Positions 11,693 to 24,261 are shown, numbered from the stretch's first letter. The stretch is 64,000 nt of DNA from Stenopsyche tienmushanensis (GCA_008973525.1 WACJ01000521.1:2170001-2234000), one strand, 5' to 3'. The notes: generated from the sequence alone by a model not told the origin. A program made the numbers and translations.

Positions 11693-13264
11693 TACTTTTT
11701 TCCCTCTGCTTAAAAAAATATATTTATTCAATTAAATTTTTATATTTATCCTATGAGCATCCCTATTTATCTGGGATGCATTTCATTTTAATTATACCAG
11801 GAAATGCAATCGTTCAGTTATTAATATTTCTTAGAATTATTAATATCATGTCGACTTCGATCATTGATTGTTTTCAAAAAAACAATTACACGTTTTTTGC
11901 CATTGATATAATCTATAGTGAATATTAAAGATAGTATTAATCACCGATGCAACTTTAATATTCAATCGGAAAATCAATCAAAGATGATCTTTGAAGGCCG
12001 AGAAAATGTTTCAAAATACTGTTCTTCATTGAATTGATTCCTGGATATTTACTCAAAATCAAATATTATTCCGGATATAGGAATACATAAATATTTTTCA
12101 AATGAGTTAACTTTAGCGTAGAACTATGAATGAGTTTCGGAATTGATATGGCAGAGGATTTCCGTTCATATAAACAATTATACTTAATTCAGTTTGTACA
12201 CGATCGATATATTCTAGGGATATTCAATGAAAATAAAGTGCTGAAATAAAAATGATATGTAGCATGCGATAGAGAAATACACAGCGCCTCGTCTTTAGAG
12301 TCTCGCAGTTGGGTTCTCTTTACGCTTGTGTAATTGAAACAAATATCTTGAATAACAGCAGCCATCTTACATCATCACTCAACCTAACATAAACTTTGAT
12401 TTTAACACATTTTATTTTAAAAAAATGATAGCAATGATTTTAATATGATTATCTACGACCTTATTTAAGATACATGGAATCATAATCAATGTTTTTGTTG
12501 CTATTGACGTCAATTAAAACATAGTTGAATCTTCCACTTCAAACTTTCTTTAAGCTTTTCAATAAAAATGTCTGCTGTTATCATTTTTTTTATAGTTGGC
12601 TTTCTAATAAAATTCAGTTTTTTTTAATATCTCCGCTTTTTATAAAACATGGACACCGCGATTGATTGATTGATAAAGAACGATTTTAGCATACAGTTTG
12701 AAGAAGTCGGAGCTAGTTTTTAGTTGTACTCGGTTTTTTTATTTATTTAGATTCAGCTTCTTTAATTATTTTGGCTTCTGAAGAATTTATTTATAAATAC
12801 ATTTGGGGATTTTCCAAAATTGCTGATTATTCTATTTGAAATCTATTAAGCTAAATGATTGTTGTCAAATAACTTTCTGCACATCACCAGTTTTCCTAAA
12901 ATCCATAAAATAATCGACTTCCAATCAATAATACAACCCATGGGCGCAATATTATATAATAAAGTGATTCCTGAATGTACGTTACATGGCGTTGATTAAA
13001 TGATCCCCTGAAAAATACGCCTCTAAGGCGCACTCTTCCCTCGTCCATTGAATGACCGTTACTTACCTAAGGTGATAAAAATAATAAGTTTAGTTCTTTT
13101 AAATGAGCGCCATTAGATCTTTATTCCAAAATAAATTTTAATTCAAGCCGCGCGTTTCAAATAAGGAAGTTTCCCTGCCGTACTCAATATATCACAGTGC
13201 TGGGTATTAGGAGCGTCATCAAATTTGAGCTAAACGTAAATAGCACAAATCATCCTCGCAATTA
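11693..13264. other. No gene seen; decayed sequence after an LTR primer-binding site
   Basis: If LTR copy 2 was once part of a full element, gag/pol would follow here, but no protease, reverse transcriptase or integrase motif is visible. Confidence 0.5.
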
Positions 13265-13537
13265 CCTTGTTCGCGCAAAGTGACGCGCAGGAGGCGGTAG
13301 TCGGAAGAATCGTCGGTTAGCCTTGATTGCGGGAAGTCGTCCCTCCCGCAGTCAGATCTCTATCTCTCGTTGTGGAATAAATCGTTATTTAGGGAAGAGC
13401 GTCTTTTTATTGGACGCCCGTCTATTCTCATCCATTCGTCCAGCAAACATCACGGCCCGATAGAAAAACAGACCCGTGCACTAGCGCGGCCGCCCGGGGA
13501 CTCTGCCCCCGAGAGTGCTCACCGCCTCATCGTTACA
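13265..13537 (+). mobile_element. LTR, gypsy-like family A, copy 3 (5' truncated)
   Basis: The copy contains GACGCGCAGGAGGCGG, TTAGCCTTGATTGCGGGAAG, AATAAA at 13376-13381, a GC-rich tail with ACTCTGCCCCCGAGAGTGCT, and the terminus GTTACA at 13532-13537. The 5' half is missing. Its 3' end abuts a family-M repeat (13538 onward), suggesting one inserted into the other. Confidence 0.7.
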
Positions 13538-13592
13538 CATTTTTAAATATAAATAAAACAAGTTGTATGTGAGATATTTGTTCAATTTTTTT
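13538..13592 (+). repeat. Repeat family M, copy 1 (abuts LTR copy 3)
   Basis: CATTTTTAAATATAAATAAA then ACAAGTTGTATGTGAGATAT matches 20634-20682. The family copy starts exactly where the LTR ends. Confidence 0.5.
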
Positions 13593-14399
13593 AACGTCGT
13601 TCAAACGTACCCCGCGGTTTTGCTTGATGGCACGTATTCGGGAGGTGTAATTTTCGAAACTTTGACCCCAAATGTCTCCCTGAAAAATTTACTATTATGA
13701 TTTATCGATTGTAAAATTGAAATCTACTGCAAATTTGCAAGCATTCAAATTAAAACTAACATGTTTATTTTCAAGCATCTGTTATATTCAATACCAAAAT
13801 TAATTTTTCATCGAAATCACAACGTCCAAGTTTCCAAACACAGCGACAGCACAGGTCACAAAGGTTATAAATCTTCACGATTGAAAAAATCCCATGGTTC
13901 ATTTTGTGCCAAAGGAGCTTCGTTTATTTACATTTCTCAAAAGGTCAATCAATATTAAATCATCCAGAGAATGATGCGCGTCAAACTGACCAGACATGAG
14001 CATTAATAATAAATACGTGCTTTGCTTGAGAACCACGGCGATAATCAACCGATGCACATATTTTCAACATTTTAAATGATCCACCACAACAAGTGTTATT
14101 AGCAAAAAACCACAATAAAATTGAAGACACATCAACTTTTGATCGCGAATAAAAACTCTGCATATCGTGCCATCAATGCATCAAATGATATCCATTTGAA
14201 TGCAACAAATATAGATAAGTTCAAGATGTATCTGTGATCGAGATTACAAGTCTTAATTAATTTTATTCATATTAAAGTCGACTATTGATCATATTTTTTT
14301 AAATAAAATCAGTGCAAATATATTAAGAGCGCATCAGATAACAACATGCTATTTTTTTTAAATTGAGTGCAAAGTGAATCGTAAATAGTGAATCGGAGT

Positions 14400-14505
14400 G
14401 CTATCAACAGTGTTAAGGTTCATTTATTGATATACAAGCTTGACTCACACTGCGTGGTCTTGAGAGAAAAGTGGATTTGTGTGGACGATAAGCGGTTCAC
14501 CTACG
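14400..14505 (+). repeat. Short repeat family E, copy 1
   Basis: About 105 bp: CTATCAACAGTGTTAAGGTT, ATTGATATACAAGCTTGACT, CTGCGTGGTCTTGAGAGAAA, AGTGGATTTGTGTGGACGAT. No coding signal. Confidence 0.55.
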
Positions 14506-14790
14506 AATATAATATATATGTTTAAATCAATTTAAAATTAGCTTATTAATCAAAGGCTTAACTTGATGATGATGCAATCAAGGTAAAATCAAATAATCCG
14601 TTTTCTTTCTAAATAGAGAAGAGGCGCCGAAAGATGGATGACGATACTTAGACAAAGATTGACTGCCGGTTAAATTTAGTATGTGCTATATTTTAGTATG
14701 TTCAGAAATCGTGCATGCTTAATATCAGTTTGAGGTATATAATAAAATATCCTCCAATACGTTTTCTGTCAAACTAAGATTCATCAACTT

Positions 14791-15396
14791 CATATCCCGA
14801 AAGTAAGTGTACTAATTTTTTTTTTAGAAAAAGTGTATTTGAAAATAAAATCTGAAGGCGCCAAGTCAAGGGAATACAGGGGGTGGTGTTCAAAACATTC
14901 TAATCAAGTAAGTGTAAGAGCACCTTGGTGGTTAAGGCTGTATAAGGAAAGGCGTTGTCATGCAACAAGCGTACTCTTCTCGTCAGCATACCCCTCCTTT
15001 TTTTCCAAAACACTGCGTCCATCAATTTTTTTGTCCGAAATTGTGGTTTTTAATATTTTTTCAGGCGGGGAATTGATGTGACTCCACTGTGACAGCTGTC
15101 TTTTTGACTCAGACGTGTAATAAGCCACCCACTTTTAATCTCCAATCACAATAGAGCTCAGAAAATCCCCACCTTCGAATTCAAATCACGCAAGAAACTC
15201 GCGGGCGCTATTGACCCGCGTACACTTTTTTAGCGACATCTTTCACGCAACTGGACACCATAGCATGAATTTATGTTCTGCCATATTCTTGCTTTGTGAG
15301 GAGATTCATTTCTACCGGTCAGTATGGCTAATAATTAAAAAAAAAACAATAAACCACAGCCCGTTATTGTCACAGTACACTTACTTTCGGGATATG
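14791..15396 (-). mobile_element. Internally deleted mariner element with intact terminal inverted repeats
   Basis: Perfect terminal inverted repeats lie at 14791-14813 (CATATCCCGAAAGTAAGTGT...) and 15374-15396. A TA target duplication can be read two bases inside each tip. The minus strand encodes mariner-transposase blocks in order: WVAYYTSESKRQLSQW (near 15100), LLHDNA (14951-14969) and YSLDLAPSDF (14847-14876), the last two being catalytic-domain motifs. Stops and at least one frameshift separate the blocks, and the element is about half the usual 1.3 kb of mariners, so it is non-autonomous and dead. Confidence 0.85.
14847..15115 (-). pseudogene. Mariner transposase pseudogene (catalytic-domain remnants)
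   Basis: The family reaction is cut-and-paste transposition by a DD34D-type DDE nuclease. Recognisable pieces are a WVxYY..SQW block, a KKGG..MLTRR junction where coding sequence is missing, the LLHDNA motif holding the second catalytic Asp, and YSLDLAPSDF holding the third. The change of frame between the HDNA block and the SLDLAPSDF block shows a frameshift. The N-terminal DNA-binding region is largely absent. Confidence 0.8.
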
Positions 15397-15579
15397 CCTC
15401 ATATTTACGATCTGTCAATTAAATTTAATTTAATAATTTTGAGCAGCGAGTGACTATAAAAAAATATTTTTAGTTCATATATTTTAGAAATATGATTTTG
15501 TTATAATAGACGAAAGACATCAGATAGCGATTGACTGGATTGGGGGTTCATTGTAAATCGGACCCATTTCCTGCGCTGC

Positions 15580-15596
15580 TCCGGGGTTACCCCGGA
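15580..15596. repeat. GC-rich palindrome
   Basis: TCCGGGGTTACCCCGGA folds as 8+1+8. It sits in a small GC-rich island just upstream of family-C copy 1. Confidence 0.5.
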
Positions 15597-15644
15597 CTAT
15601 TTTGTGTGATTTATTTTGATAAATAATTTTTGATGATGATGATT

Positions 15645-15835
15645 TTTGGCCCATTGATGAGTAATCGTGCATATGTGCGATCAAACTCGAGTAATACAGA
15701 AATACATAAACAGCATTCTCACACATTAAGATTAGTGAATCGGAGGAAGAGACGAATGTATTGCATCTTATCATATACTCATACATCGATGCCAAGGTCA
15801 TAATGTAAAGGCACCCCTACACCTCTAAATATTCT
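15645..15835 (-). repeat. Short repeat family C, copy 1
   Basis: About 190 bp, running from CATTGATGAGTAATCGTGCA through ATTAGTGAATCGGAGGAAGA to GGCACCCCTACACCTCTAAA. No terminal inverted repeats, poly-A tail or clear Pol III boxes; class unknown. Confidence 0.6.
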
Positions 15836-16011
15836 CAAATTTTGCGTACAAAGAGTACAACATAGAAAATTTGAATTTTGAAGAAATTTGTTCTTTATCC
15901 GGTTTGAAAAGCACAATGTAGACAGCCATATAAATCAATTATATATTTAAAACTCAATCTAGTTCCAATATTGATACTATTTCAAATGCTATTTTGGGGC
16001 CCAATAATATC

Positions 16012-16045
16012 GACAGTGTTAAGGTTAACTTATTGACTTACAGCT
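16012..16045 (+). repeat. Short repeat family E, copy 2 (fragment)
   Basis: ATCGACAGTGTTAAGGTTAA then TTATTGACTTACA matches the first third of the family. It lies about 175 bp after a family-C copy. Confidence 0.45.
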
Positions 16046-16049
16046 CCAT

Positions 16050-17344
16050 CAATAATTCAGAACAGCGAGTGATTTTAAATTAATGAGAACTTGTTCAGAT
16101 CATGATTTGGATCGTTCGCATGCCATCATTGCCTTTTGTGAGTCAATCAGAGCTTGTGCAAAATGGTCAAATTTATGTAAGAAATTTGTTTCGGTAACTA
16201 AGCGTACGTGTTCAAAATATGTGCAAAATCAAGGATTGCTTATGTAATATCGTTCGTAGTCGAATTTTTTGAAAGTCACATTTTTCGTCGGCGGAAATTG
16301 CTCAAGTGGATCATAAAGTTTGGGTCCTATGCCAAGGCTAGCGCCAGCTAAGGTCAAGTTTGTTGGAAAAGGCTACTTTTCTGCGAAAGTAAATCAAATT
16401 CGAATTGGTCACTTCCTTTTCCGCAAGCACAATTTTTGACCACTGGAGCGATGAGTCCGATAAATAGGATTAGATTTATAAATAACTCAATGTCAGACAT
16501 CTCAAAGATGCTTTGAAACAAATACAGGGATCCAATGGTATCAGACAGGAACGTGGGCATTTTAGTTCTGCTTTTTAAGCCGTCTTTACATTAGATGGCG
16601 TGTTTTTGGTTTTGCGTGGTTTAAAGCAAATATATTTTAGATGTTTTCGCATGTCTTTATGTCGTGGGAGTAAAAATGTGATGTACAAGAAAATGGACAT
16701 TTTTTGCGAAAGTCTGAAGTATTGTGGCTATATTTGGAAATTCAATAAAATAAAAACCGAAGTGTATTATTGTGTGATGAATATTTAAGAATCTTATAAG
16801 GCACGTGGATATATTGAGTCTTCAACGGGCTAAGTATCGCGTTGATAGCTGATCTATGTCCGAATTGAAAACTAATTAATTTTATTATGTTCATAAGTGG
16901 GGTCAGTTATGTGAGATTAGAGCACAATGAGGGTCAGCAGGAGGTTTTTCTTGCTCATGAGATACATTTTGGTCATGGTGATAAGGCGAAAGTCCCTCGC
17001 CGATTCAATTATTCCGAGCACAATAAGTATTGGAGAATCGATTCGGTCTTCCGAGCCGTTGATCAGTCGAGGTCATCAAATTGTCCAAATGACATCAGAG
17101 CCTGAAAATCTCATCTATTTGGGAGGAAACAAATCCTTTTTGGATTGACTGGATCGCCCTGATGCTTTCCGACCATATTACATATCCTTGGGAGCGAAAT
17201 GCTTCCTGGTTTGGTATGTATCCCCCTTTATTTGTGAGCTTGGAAAATCGATGGACCCAAATTCTAACAAACATCTTCAAAATATATTATTTACTTATAC
17301 ACTGATTCAAAACTTACAAAGATTAATAATATATTCTAACCTAA
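16050..17344. other. No gene assigned
   Basis: Short overlapping frames between 16887 and 17280 on both strands have no recognisable domain. Confidence 0.5.
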
Positions 17345-17436
17345 CCAAAGCCCAAAGTTTGTATGGGTGTCTATCTTTCTATAACTTTTTTTTCTATTCT
17401 GTGGTCCCTATCTTGACGCTATAGAAGGGTTGACTA
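17345..17436. mobile_element. Family F MITE fragment (right end)
   Basis: It contains TTTGTATGGGTGTCTAT, TGTGGTCCCTATCTTGACGC and the tip TATAGAAGGGTTGACTA. The left half is not recognisable. Confidence 0.6.
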
Positions 17437-17639
17437 TGAGTGGGCTATTTGGACTTCCTTCTTTGATGCCCTTAAAGTCAAAATAGCGAACGCCATCCAT
17501 CAAATTCAGCTACATTTATACGACAGTCGTCGAAAATTGGACATCCTGAATGCGTGCCACCAAGCAAAGCCGCGGCGGACATTTGAACAATGTTATATTT
17601 CATACTTAATGCCATAAAATATTCTTTCAAATACAAAAG

Positions 17640-17728
17640 AAATTGACTAGATATCTCACACGCATCTTGTTTTATTTACATTTAAAAATCGAGCGTCCTT
17701 ATTTAAAGACCCTGCATAATAAATTTTC
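17640..17728 (-). repeat. Repeat family M, copy 2
   Basis: GATATCTCACACGCATCTTG, TTTACATTTAAAAATCGAGC and GTCCTTATTTAAAGACCCTG form the fullest short copy. Confidence 0.5.
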
Positions 17729-17729
17729 C

Positions 17730-19228
17730 TCAATTTGCTATTGATTGAGTGATTTAAAGATGATGTATCCAAGATGGTGTTTTATTATGCATGTTTCAGA
17801 ATAAGAAACCCAACTACGAAAAGCCTCTTCCCCGAGAAATAACTAAGGCTCTCTTTGTCGCTCTTGAAATCCTCCCCTAACAGAATTTCAATATATGCTG
17901 GGGAAAAGGGTCGCGACCATGACCCTTTCGGTTATCTCACAATCAGATCACGGTACTTGCAAACCCTACATCTGCGACTCACTATTAGTTTCAGGTCGGA
18001 TCAATTTTGTCCCATGCCATATTATTTTATTTGAGTATTTTCAAAATCTACAGCAATCTCTTATTAATATCCTCCCTATTACACGTGCGCAAATTAGGAT
18101 GCAAACATGCAGAAAGAAGATAGGCTTAAGCAAGGGAAGACGTTTTCTTCCCGCCGGCTTCTCCAATCTCGTAACTGTGCTCTTTCTCTCAGTCATAATA
18201 TTTAATTTTATTTGCTTTGTCCTACCATTTTTTTTATAAATTTAAATATAAGCTTTAATCTATAAAAAATAGCAATACAGAGAGAATTTGATGATGTAGG
18301 ATTTATAATATTATATATTAAAATATCTCTTTAATAATTTTTCATTTCACAATGACCTTCAGTTACAGAATGTTTTTTTGCTGAAACTTTATCTCTAGGA
18401 TCCGATATGTTTTCGCAAATTGGTGCCATTAAAAATAACAAAGGCGAAAATCTACCCTCGGCGATCATTTTACAAATTAGCAACCCCTATGATTCAGAGT
18501 CGCATCTGAGTCAGCTTGTTTGGGGTTGCTCAGGTGATAATTCTCTCGTAAAATCTCTCATAATGTCCTGGAAAAATTCACCGGTGTAACTCAATTAAAT
18601 AGAGCGAAATTATAATCCTGCTCTGTGCAAATATTTTGCGATCGTAAAATAACAGACGTTTATTTTCTTATCAATTCCTTGAGTACTAATTGATTTTGCG
18701 CCTAATATTTAGTTTCGTCATTCGAGCGATGAAAGGCTGTTGTTTGATTAAATTTGAGCATATGCTCATGGAAGAATAATTTTCCTAATACCTAATAGTT
18801 TCTGCGAAAGCAAATTCTTGTTTTTGAATTACAATGGATCTGTCAAACTGGAAATTTAATTGCTCGATTTAATAACGTTAGCTTAATTTATTCACTAAGT
18901 GGAAAAATCCCTCATGATAATTAACGTCCTTCAATATTCTTGAGTAAAATAATAGCTTTTCAAACTACGAAAGCTTAAAACACAACTCTCATAGCGGTTC
19001 TAAAACGTCCGATGAGAATTTGCATAATCTATCAATGTCTGGTAAATATGTTCTCTTAAGCTTTGCAATTAAAATATATAATAATGTTTCTCTCAAGGTA
19101 ATATATTATGGAGGTGAAAAGTAAATCTTAAATCGTAAATCTTCCACGACTATCAGCTACCTTAAATCGACACCCAACTATTATGGTACTATAAAATTAA
19201 AGTGGGAAAAAATTAAATTCAAAATATA
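17730..19228. other. No gene assigned
   Basis: Contains a lone family-B-type hairpin remnant at about 18120-18190 (GGGAAGACGTTTTCTTCCCG). A 114-codon frame across it (17895-18239) is not recognisable. Confidence 0.45.
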
Positions 19229-19411
19229 CAGTCAACCCTCCTATAGCGTCCACTTACGTAAGCTACGGGTAAAATACGTAAGGACAATGCTTCCTTGCGT
19301 GTGTTAGTCACTTATACTTGTTAACAAACTAACAACATGCACAAATTCTCTATGGGTGCCTAAACTTTCTATAGTGTGGTCCCTATCTCGACGCTATAGA
19401 AAGATTGATTG
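19229..19411. mobile_element. Pogo/Tigger-like MITE, family F
   Basis: The left terminus CAGTCAACCCTCCTATAGCG is the near reverse complement of the right terminus (CGCTATAGAAAGATTGATTG). TA flanks both sides (19227-19228 and 19412-19413). It is 183 bp with no coding capacity. CAG-type tips with a TA target are characteristic of pogo/Tigger elements. Confidence 0.8.
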
Positions 19412-19413
19412 TA

Positions 19414-21029
19414 AAATAATTATTGATCCTACACAAATGTTGTAACCTTAATTTCTTGATGACTCTTGTATATACCATAATATTAAAATTAAATTAACAA
19501 CCATTATTATGTTTTTTTAAGTGCATTGAAACATAAGTTTATCAATAGTTGAAAGTAATAGATCTCATCATACCTAATTTATCTTTGACTTTTATTTATC
19601 CTCATCACAAAGATGTATTATATGAAATGAAAGCTCTCCGTATTTAAAGACTGAATCACAAACATATTTTTCTTCATAAAACCATGATGAAGCGAATAAT
19701 AATTCTGTCATAAAAGCAGCATCAAATGTGTCATTTTGCTCTTCATTGCTTCACTTTTACAACTTTCGCGCAAGCTCCATGACATCAAGGGATGTTTTTA
19801 ACAACTCAAATTCTTATTGCCTTTTTGAAATGAAAACGTACGAAACGAAAATAACAATCACTTTCGATGAGCTTTTCCATTATTCATGGTATTTTTATAA
19901 GCTTGAATGAAAATGGACAATGAAATATTACAAATAATCCGCGCGCGGCTACTTTAGACCATTCGCTCAAATACTCAGAGCTTAATTTTGGTTTTCGAAG
20001 AATTTGCGATCATGATCGTCTTATTCGAGCTAATCTAGGATCCTATGAAATATTTATAGCCCTTAAAAATCATTAAAAGATGGTGAAATTATTATATCAA
20101 CGATATGTTCGTGTATTGGATTGAATTTTGTTGCAAAATTGGTTTGTCTATGTTTAGAAAGAATTCCTCGTTTTAGTTGTATGGGAATTGTGAATGGTTG
20201 AATAATGAAAAATCCAGAAAATAGGTAGAGTGTCATTAATCACTGCCAGAATGTTTGTATGGCTCCCACGCCTCCTGGATCGACGTCGTGTCAGAGATTT
20301 CATCATTGCATTATACACCTTATCCAACATCGCCGATCATTGTGAACATCATCCAAAGGTCATCAGATTGCTACGATAATAATACACCATTGAAAGGTAT
20401 TCATCCCGAGCCGATAGACATGTCTTATCGGATCCTCTTCGCAATCAGCTTCCTTTAATGGAAATTTTTGCACCAAAATCGACCCTCGTCCATCAAGCAG
20501 CAAAGGTGATCCAGCGACGGCTTTATCTAAGACAATGGCTTCGAAAATCAAGAAAATTTAATTGATGAATCAAATAAAATTTTAGACGTATCCATAAACT
20601 TCATACAAGCCCTGTACAAATAAGGACGCTGGATTTTTAAATGTAAACAAAACAAGTTGTGTGTGAGATATCCACTCGTTTTTTATGTATTTGAAATAAT
20701 ATTTAATGATTTTAATTATGGAATATCCATATCATTCAGTTTAAGCCACAAAAAGCTTCGCTAAGTTGAAGTCGCGGAAAGGCAAAATTCTTGTAAACGA
20801 CGAAAAATTGACTGCCTCGGGTTATCCGTACACTCTCACGAACAGCAGTGATGTTTTCAACAGACCTTGCGTTTCAATAAGGTAGTTGAATTTAAATTAA
20901 AGCTATTTTTTATTAAATAGCGAGTATCAGGAATGTGTTGCAATGCTACACGCGCTTAATAATTATTTGAAAAGAAACTCAGTAATGTAGTTACATGGTT
21001 TAGACCGACTAACTTCCTCTCTCTCGTCA
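19414..21029. other. No gene seen
   Basis: Apart from family-M copy 3 at 20.6 kb, AT-rich sequence with short frames only. Confidence 0.5.
20610..20690 (+). repeat. Repeat family M, copy 3
   Basis: CCCTGTACAAATAAGGACGC, TTTTTAAATGTAAACAAAAC and AAGTTGTGTGTGAGATATCC are the reverse complement of 17640-17728. Confidence 0.5.
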
Positions 21030-21130
21030 GCGAAACTCAGCCGCCGTATTGCGCATCTTTTCTCTCCCCACCCCACGGCATACGTTTTATTTCACCAGAT
21101 CAATATGCGCCAACATGGTGCATCCGCCAA
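21030..21130 (-). repeat. Reverse-orientation partner of the 56.9-kb Helitron-like segment
   Basis: The minus strand reads GCACCATGTTGGCGCATATT, GATCTGGTGAAAT and GGGGTGGGGAGAGAAAAGAT, collinear with 56895-56965. Confidence 0.5.
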
Positions 21131-21382
21131 ACGCCTCGCAAAACAAATTGCGTACACAAACAATACTTGTACTAACTCGAAAACATTTACGGAGGTGCGT
21201 ACACTAATTTTACAAAGTTTTATTGCAATCGAACGAATGGTATTGGAACGCATACGGAACAAACAAATAACATACAACATACATTAATTTGTATATACAT
21301 ATATAGATTCAAAAAACTCAAGAGCCTTCAAAGGGAATAGATAAGTCAACTTTGACGCTATATTATCGTTGGAATAAATAGA

Positions 21383-21760
21383 TGAAACGTTAAGATGGGG
21401 GCGCTCTCGGGGGCAGTCGGCAGAATAGAAAGAATCTCTTCTCTAAAAAACGATTTATTCCACAATAGAGAGCGAGAAATCTGGCTGCAGGAGGGACGAC
21501 CTCCCGCCGCCAAGGCTAACTGATGACTCTCCCGTCTCTCGCCTCCTGCGCGTCACTCCCCAACCGGCAACGATGCACGCGCAGAAGCGATCGGTTGGTA
21601 TGTAGATACTATGTCTCCGTAGGGCCACAAGAGATGGCGCTGTTAAAATAACACATTGCATCTGAAGAGAGACGGAAGATGTCGCTGTTCACCTGGCGAA
21701 TTAAATCTGCTCAGATTAACAGCGCTATTACTTGGGGGATGGTAAATCGCCCACGCTACA
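21383..21760 (-). mobile_element. Solo LTR, gypsy-like family A, copy 4, with target duplication
   Basis: On the minus strand it runs TGTAGCGTGGGCGATTTACC to GTTTCA, 378 bp, with AATAAA (complement at 21454-21459) near the 3' end and the GC-rich hairpin before it. TAGA flanks both sides (21379-21382 and 21761-21764), a 4-bp target-site duplication. No internal region is attached, so this is a solo LTR. Confidence 0.75.
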
Positions 21761-22439
21761 TAGACATGAATGATGGCACAGTGTCTTTTCCAAGACTAGT
21801 TTGATAAATGTTTTTCAGAATTAAAAACATATTTTATTGACTTTATAGAGTTTGGAATATGATTTAAATTCCACTCTTAGTGGAATCTCGTTCAAGTATT
21901 AATCCTTAATACTACAAGGATTCTTCAGCTGATGGATCAAGGAGGTATTGCTATCTTCAAAGTGCATTATTTAAGAATTTCTTTTATCCAGGTAATTGAA
22001 GGAATAGACAAATATCAGATTGAGAGAATTTTTGAAAAACCAAAACATCTTTCAAGCAATTGAAAATATCTCGATATCATGTATGTAACGAGCTATAATA
22101 AAAAATCAAAAGAGTTAAAAAAAAAACTAGATAAACTACATAAAAAAAATTCTTAAATAAATAACTGCAGATTTAGTCAAATCAGAAATGAAATTTAACA
22201 ATTTGAAAATATGAACTCAAGACATCGATATTAATTCGAAAGTATATCGACTTACCGACCGACGATCATTTCGACTTACGTCCAAAGTATCTGCATGAAA
22301 CCCCGTCGTAAGTCGAGAACTGATTGTAATTGACTCGCCAGGACAGTTGTGGCGAGGACAAGAATCATGTAATGCGCGGAACCTCTCTCGAACGAAACAC
22401 TGATTTTTAAAATAAAATTTGATAGTTTTTACACATTGT

Positions 22440-22560
22440 TTGAAGCTAAAATAATTTGCCATGTTTCACTTGATAATTTACAATAAATTAAATAGATATT
22501 GGTTTAATAGTATGGCCGTTATAATCTAATAAATTTAGAGCGTCCTTATTAAAATACCCT
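22440..22560 (-). repeat. Repeat family M, copy 4
   Basis: It keeps AATAATTTGCCAT, ATTTACAATAAATTAAATAG, TATGGCCGTTATAATCTAAT and GAGCGTCCTTATTAAAATAC, paralleling 54435-54550. Confidence 0.45.
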
Positions 22561-23606
22561 GTACATTCTGATGATGCTCTAAATCTACGAATTTATGTAC
22601 TTTCATGCCAATGATGTTTTCATCTTGACATCGTTACTTATATAGTCTGATTCCTTAACGAGCATACGATCATCCAATAATAAAATTGAGCGCCACTGCC
22701 TTAAATCGAAGCCACTCAAACTTTGCCCGAGGACATTGCTTATTATTCATGCGCGCATATTAAACAAGATCTGTATCTTGCCACTATATGAAAATACAAT
22801 TGTGTCAAACTATCTAAATCATGAAAAGTAATGGTGTCGAGAATACTTGTCAATATTAAAATTATGCGCTTTGTCAGATCATAAGCTGAATTATCATGCA
22901 CTTGACATATCGCCATTACTAAATTCCTGGTAGTCAGGAAAATACATTTATATCGTTAATATGACACACTATCTGACATACCTAAACGCCACAAAGCGAC
23001 ATGCATTATTTGATAAAATCAATGAAATTAACATCGACGAAATCAGGCGAAAAAATGTATAAGTTGTTTAAAGCATACCCTCGAGCATAGAAAAGTTGAG
23101 AGCTCGTGCGCCTTACATGATCACATCGAAGCCTTAATATATGCCTTTTACGTCCATATAATTTAATATACGATAAAAATCGCCACATATTTAAATAATA
23201 TTCCCATATATACATTTTCAACATCACAATACTCAATTGTTAAAAGCAGATCACTGACCAACGGAGACACGAAAAAGGCGTAGTGATGAAAAAATTAATT
23301 ACTCTATTATGGATGCATTATCGCTTTAATGGTGCATTTAAATGCGAAATAATGACTTTATTTTTTATTTTTTTGTATAATTGACGGGTTGGGTCCATAA
23401 ATGTGGTAAGCCACGGGTCGTTGAATATCAATAAGTAGTACATTTTTTAATGCTTTTATAGAGCCTGCAGAAACCAACCCCTTATCACAGATCTATAATA
23501 TTATGTATAATGGAACGCGGAGATTTTTTTATTTAATACAAATTCTATCGAAATAAGTGTTGCATGATAGAGAAAAAAGAATTGAAATATTTCTATTGCT
23601 TTTGGA

Positions 23607-23690
23607 ATTATTGAGCATTTTATGGAAAAATCGATACGGGGGACTGTTGTATCTATGTCAGAGGACTATGTATTTAAATGAAAAATCTTA
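23607..23690 (+). repeat. Short repeat family L, copy 2
   Basis: ATTGAGCATTTTATGGAAAA, GGGGGACTGTTGTATC and ACTATGTATTTAAATG match the family. Confidence 0.45.
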
Positions 23691-24261
23691 ATGCAATTCA
23701 TTATCAAAATAAATCACACAAATTGTAAGAACATTTAAGTATTGTGAGTCTTATATTTTAGAATCAATATTTTTATAATTAAAGAAAAATGTTATAATTT
23801 AAATGAGAATTAAAAAAGTTAAAAAAAAGTTAAAAAGAGTTGCCAGTAGTTTGTTTAATTAGATTTCATTCGAATGTGGCACAAAATATAATTAAATTAT
23901 ACTTTTTCGATATACACTGAAAATATTCATCTATTATAACGAGATATAAATAAAATATATAATATGAACTAAAAATAATTTTTCATAGTCCCTCTAAATT
24001 ATTAAATTAAATTTTGTTGGTAGAGACCACATTAATAAATATAATGAAGTTGATGATTTTTGGTTTGATATAAATCGCTATAGCGTCGACTTCTATATAG
24101 TTTTTCCTATAGCGTTTGCAGCGATATTTTTGTAGAACGATCCCTTCTAAAGCATATTCTGTGACTCTAAACGTTTTTAGCATTTTAGAGATATAAAGAA
24201 ATATTTTTCTACTTCAATAGCTATGAAACAAATTATGATCAAGTATATGGCCGTAACAAGA

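Noticed and set aside
11569..11928. 119-codon open frame on the + strand
   Set aside because: Its first third is the 3' part of LTR copy 2 and the primer-binding site; the rest is low-complexity AT-rich translation without a domain.
14800..14808. GTAAGT donor-like sequence
   Set aside because: It is part of the mariner terminal repeat (also at 63.5 kb) and has no acceptor partner.
14833..15081. 82-codon + strand frame
   Set aside because: It lies antisense to the mariner transposase remnants.
15520..15801. 93-codon minus-strand frame
   Set aside because: Mostly family-C repeat; the other C copies are not open in the same frame.
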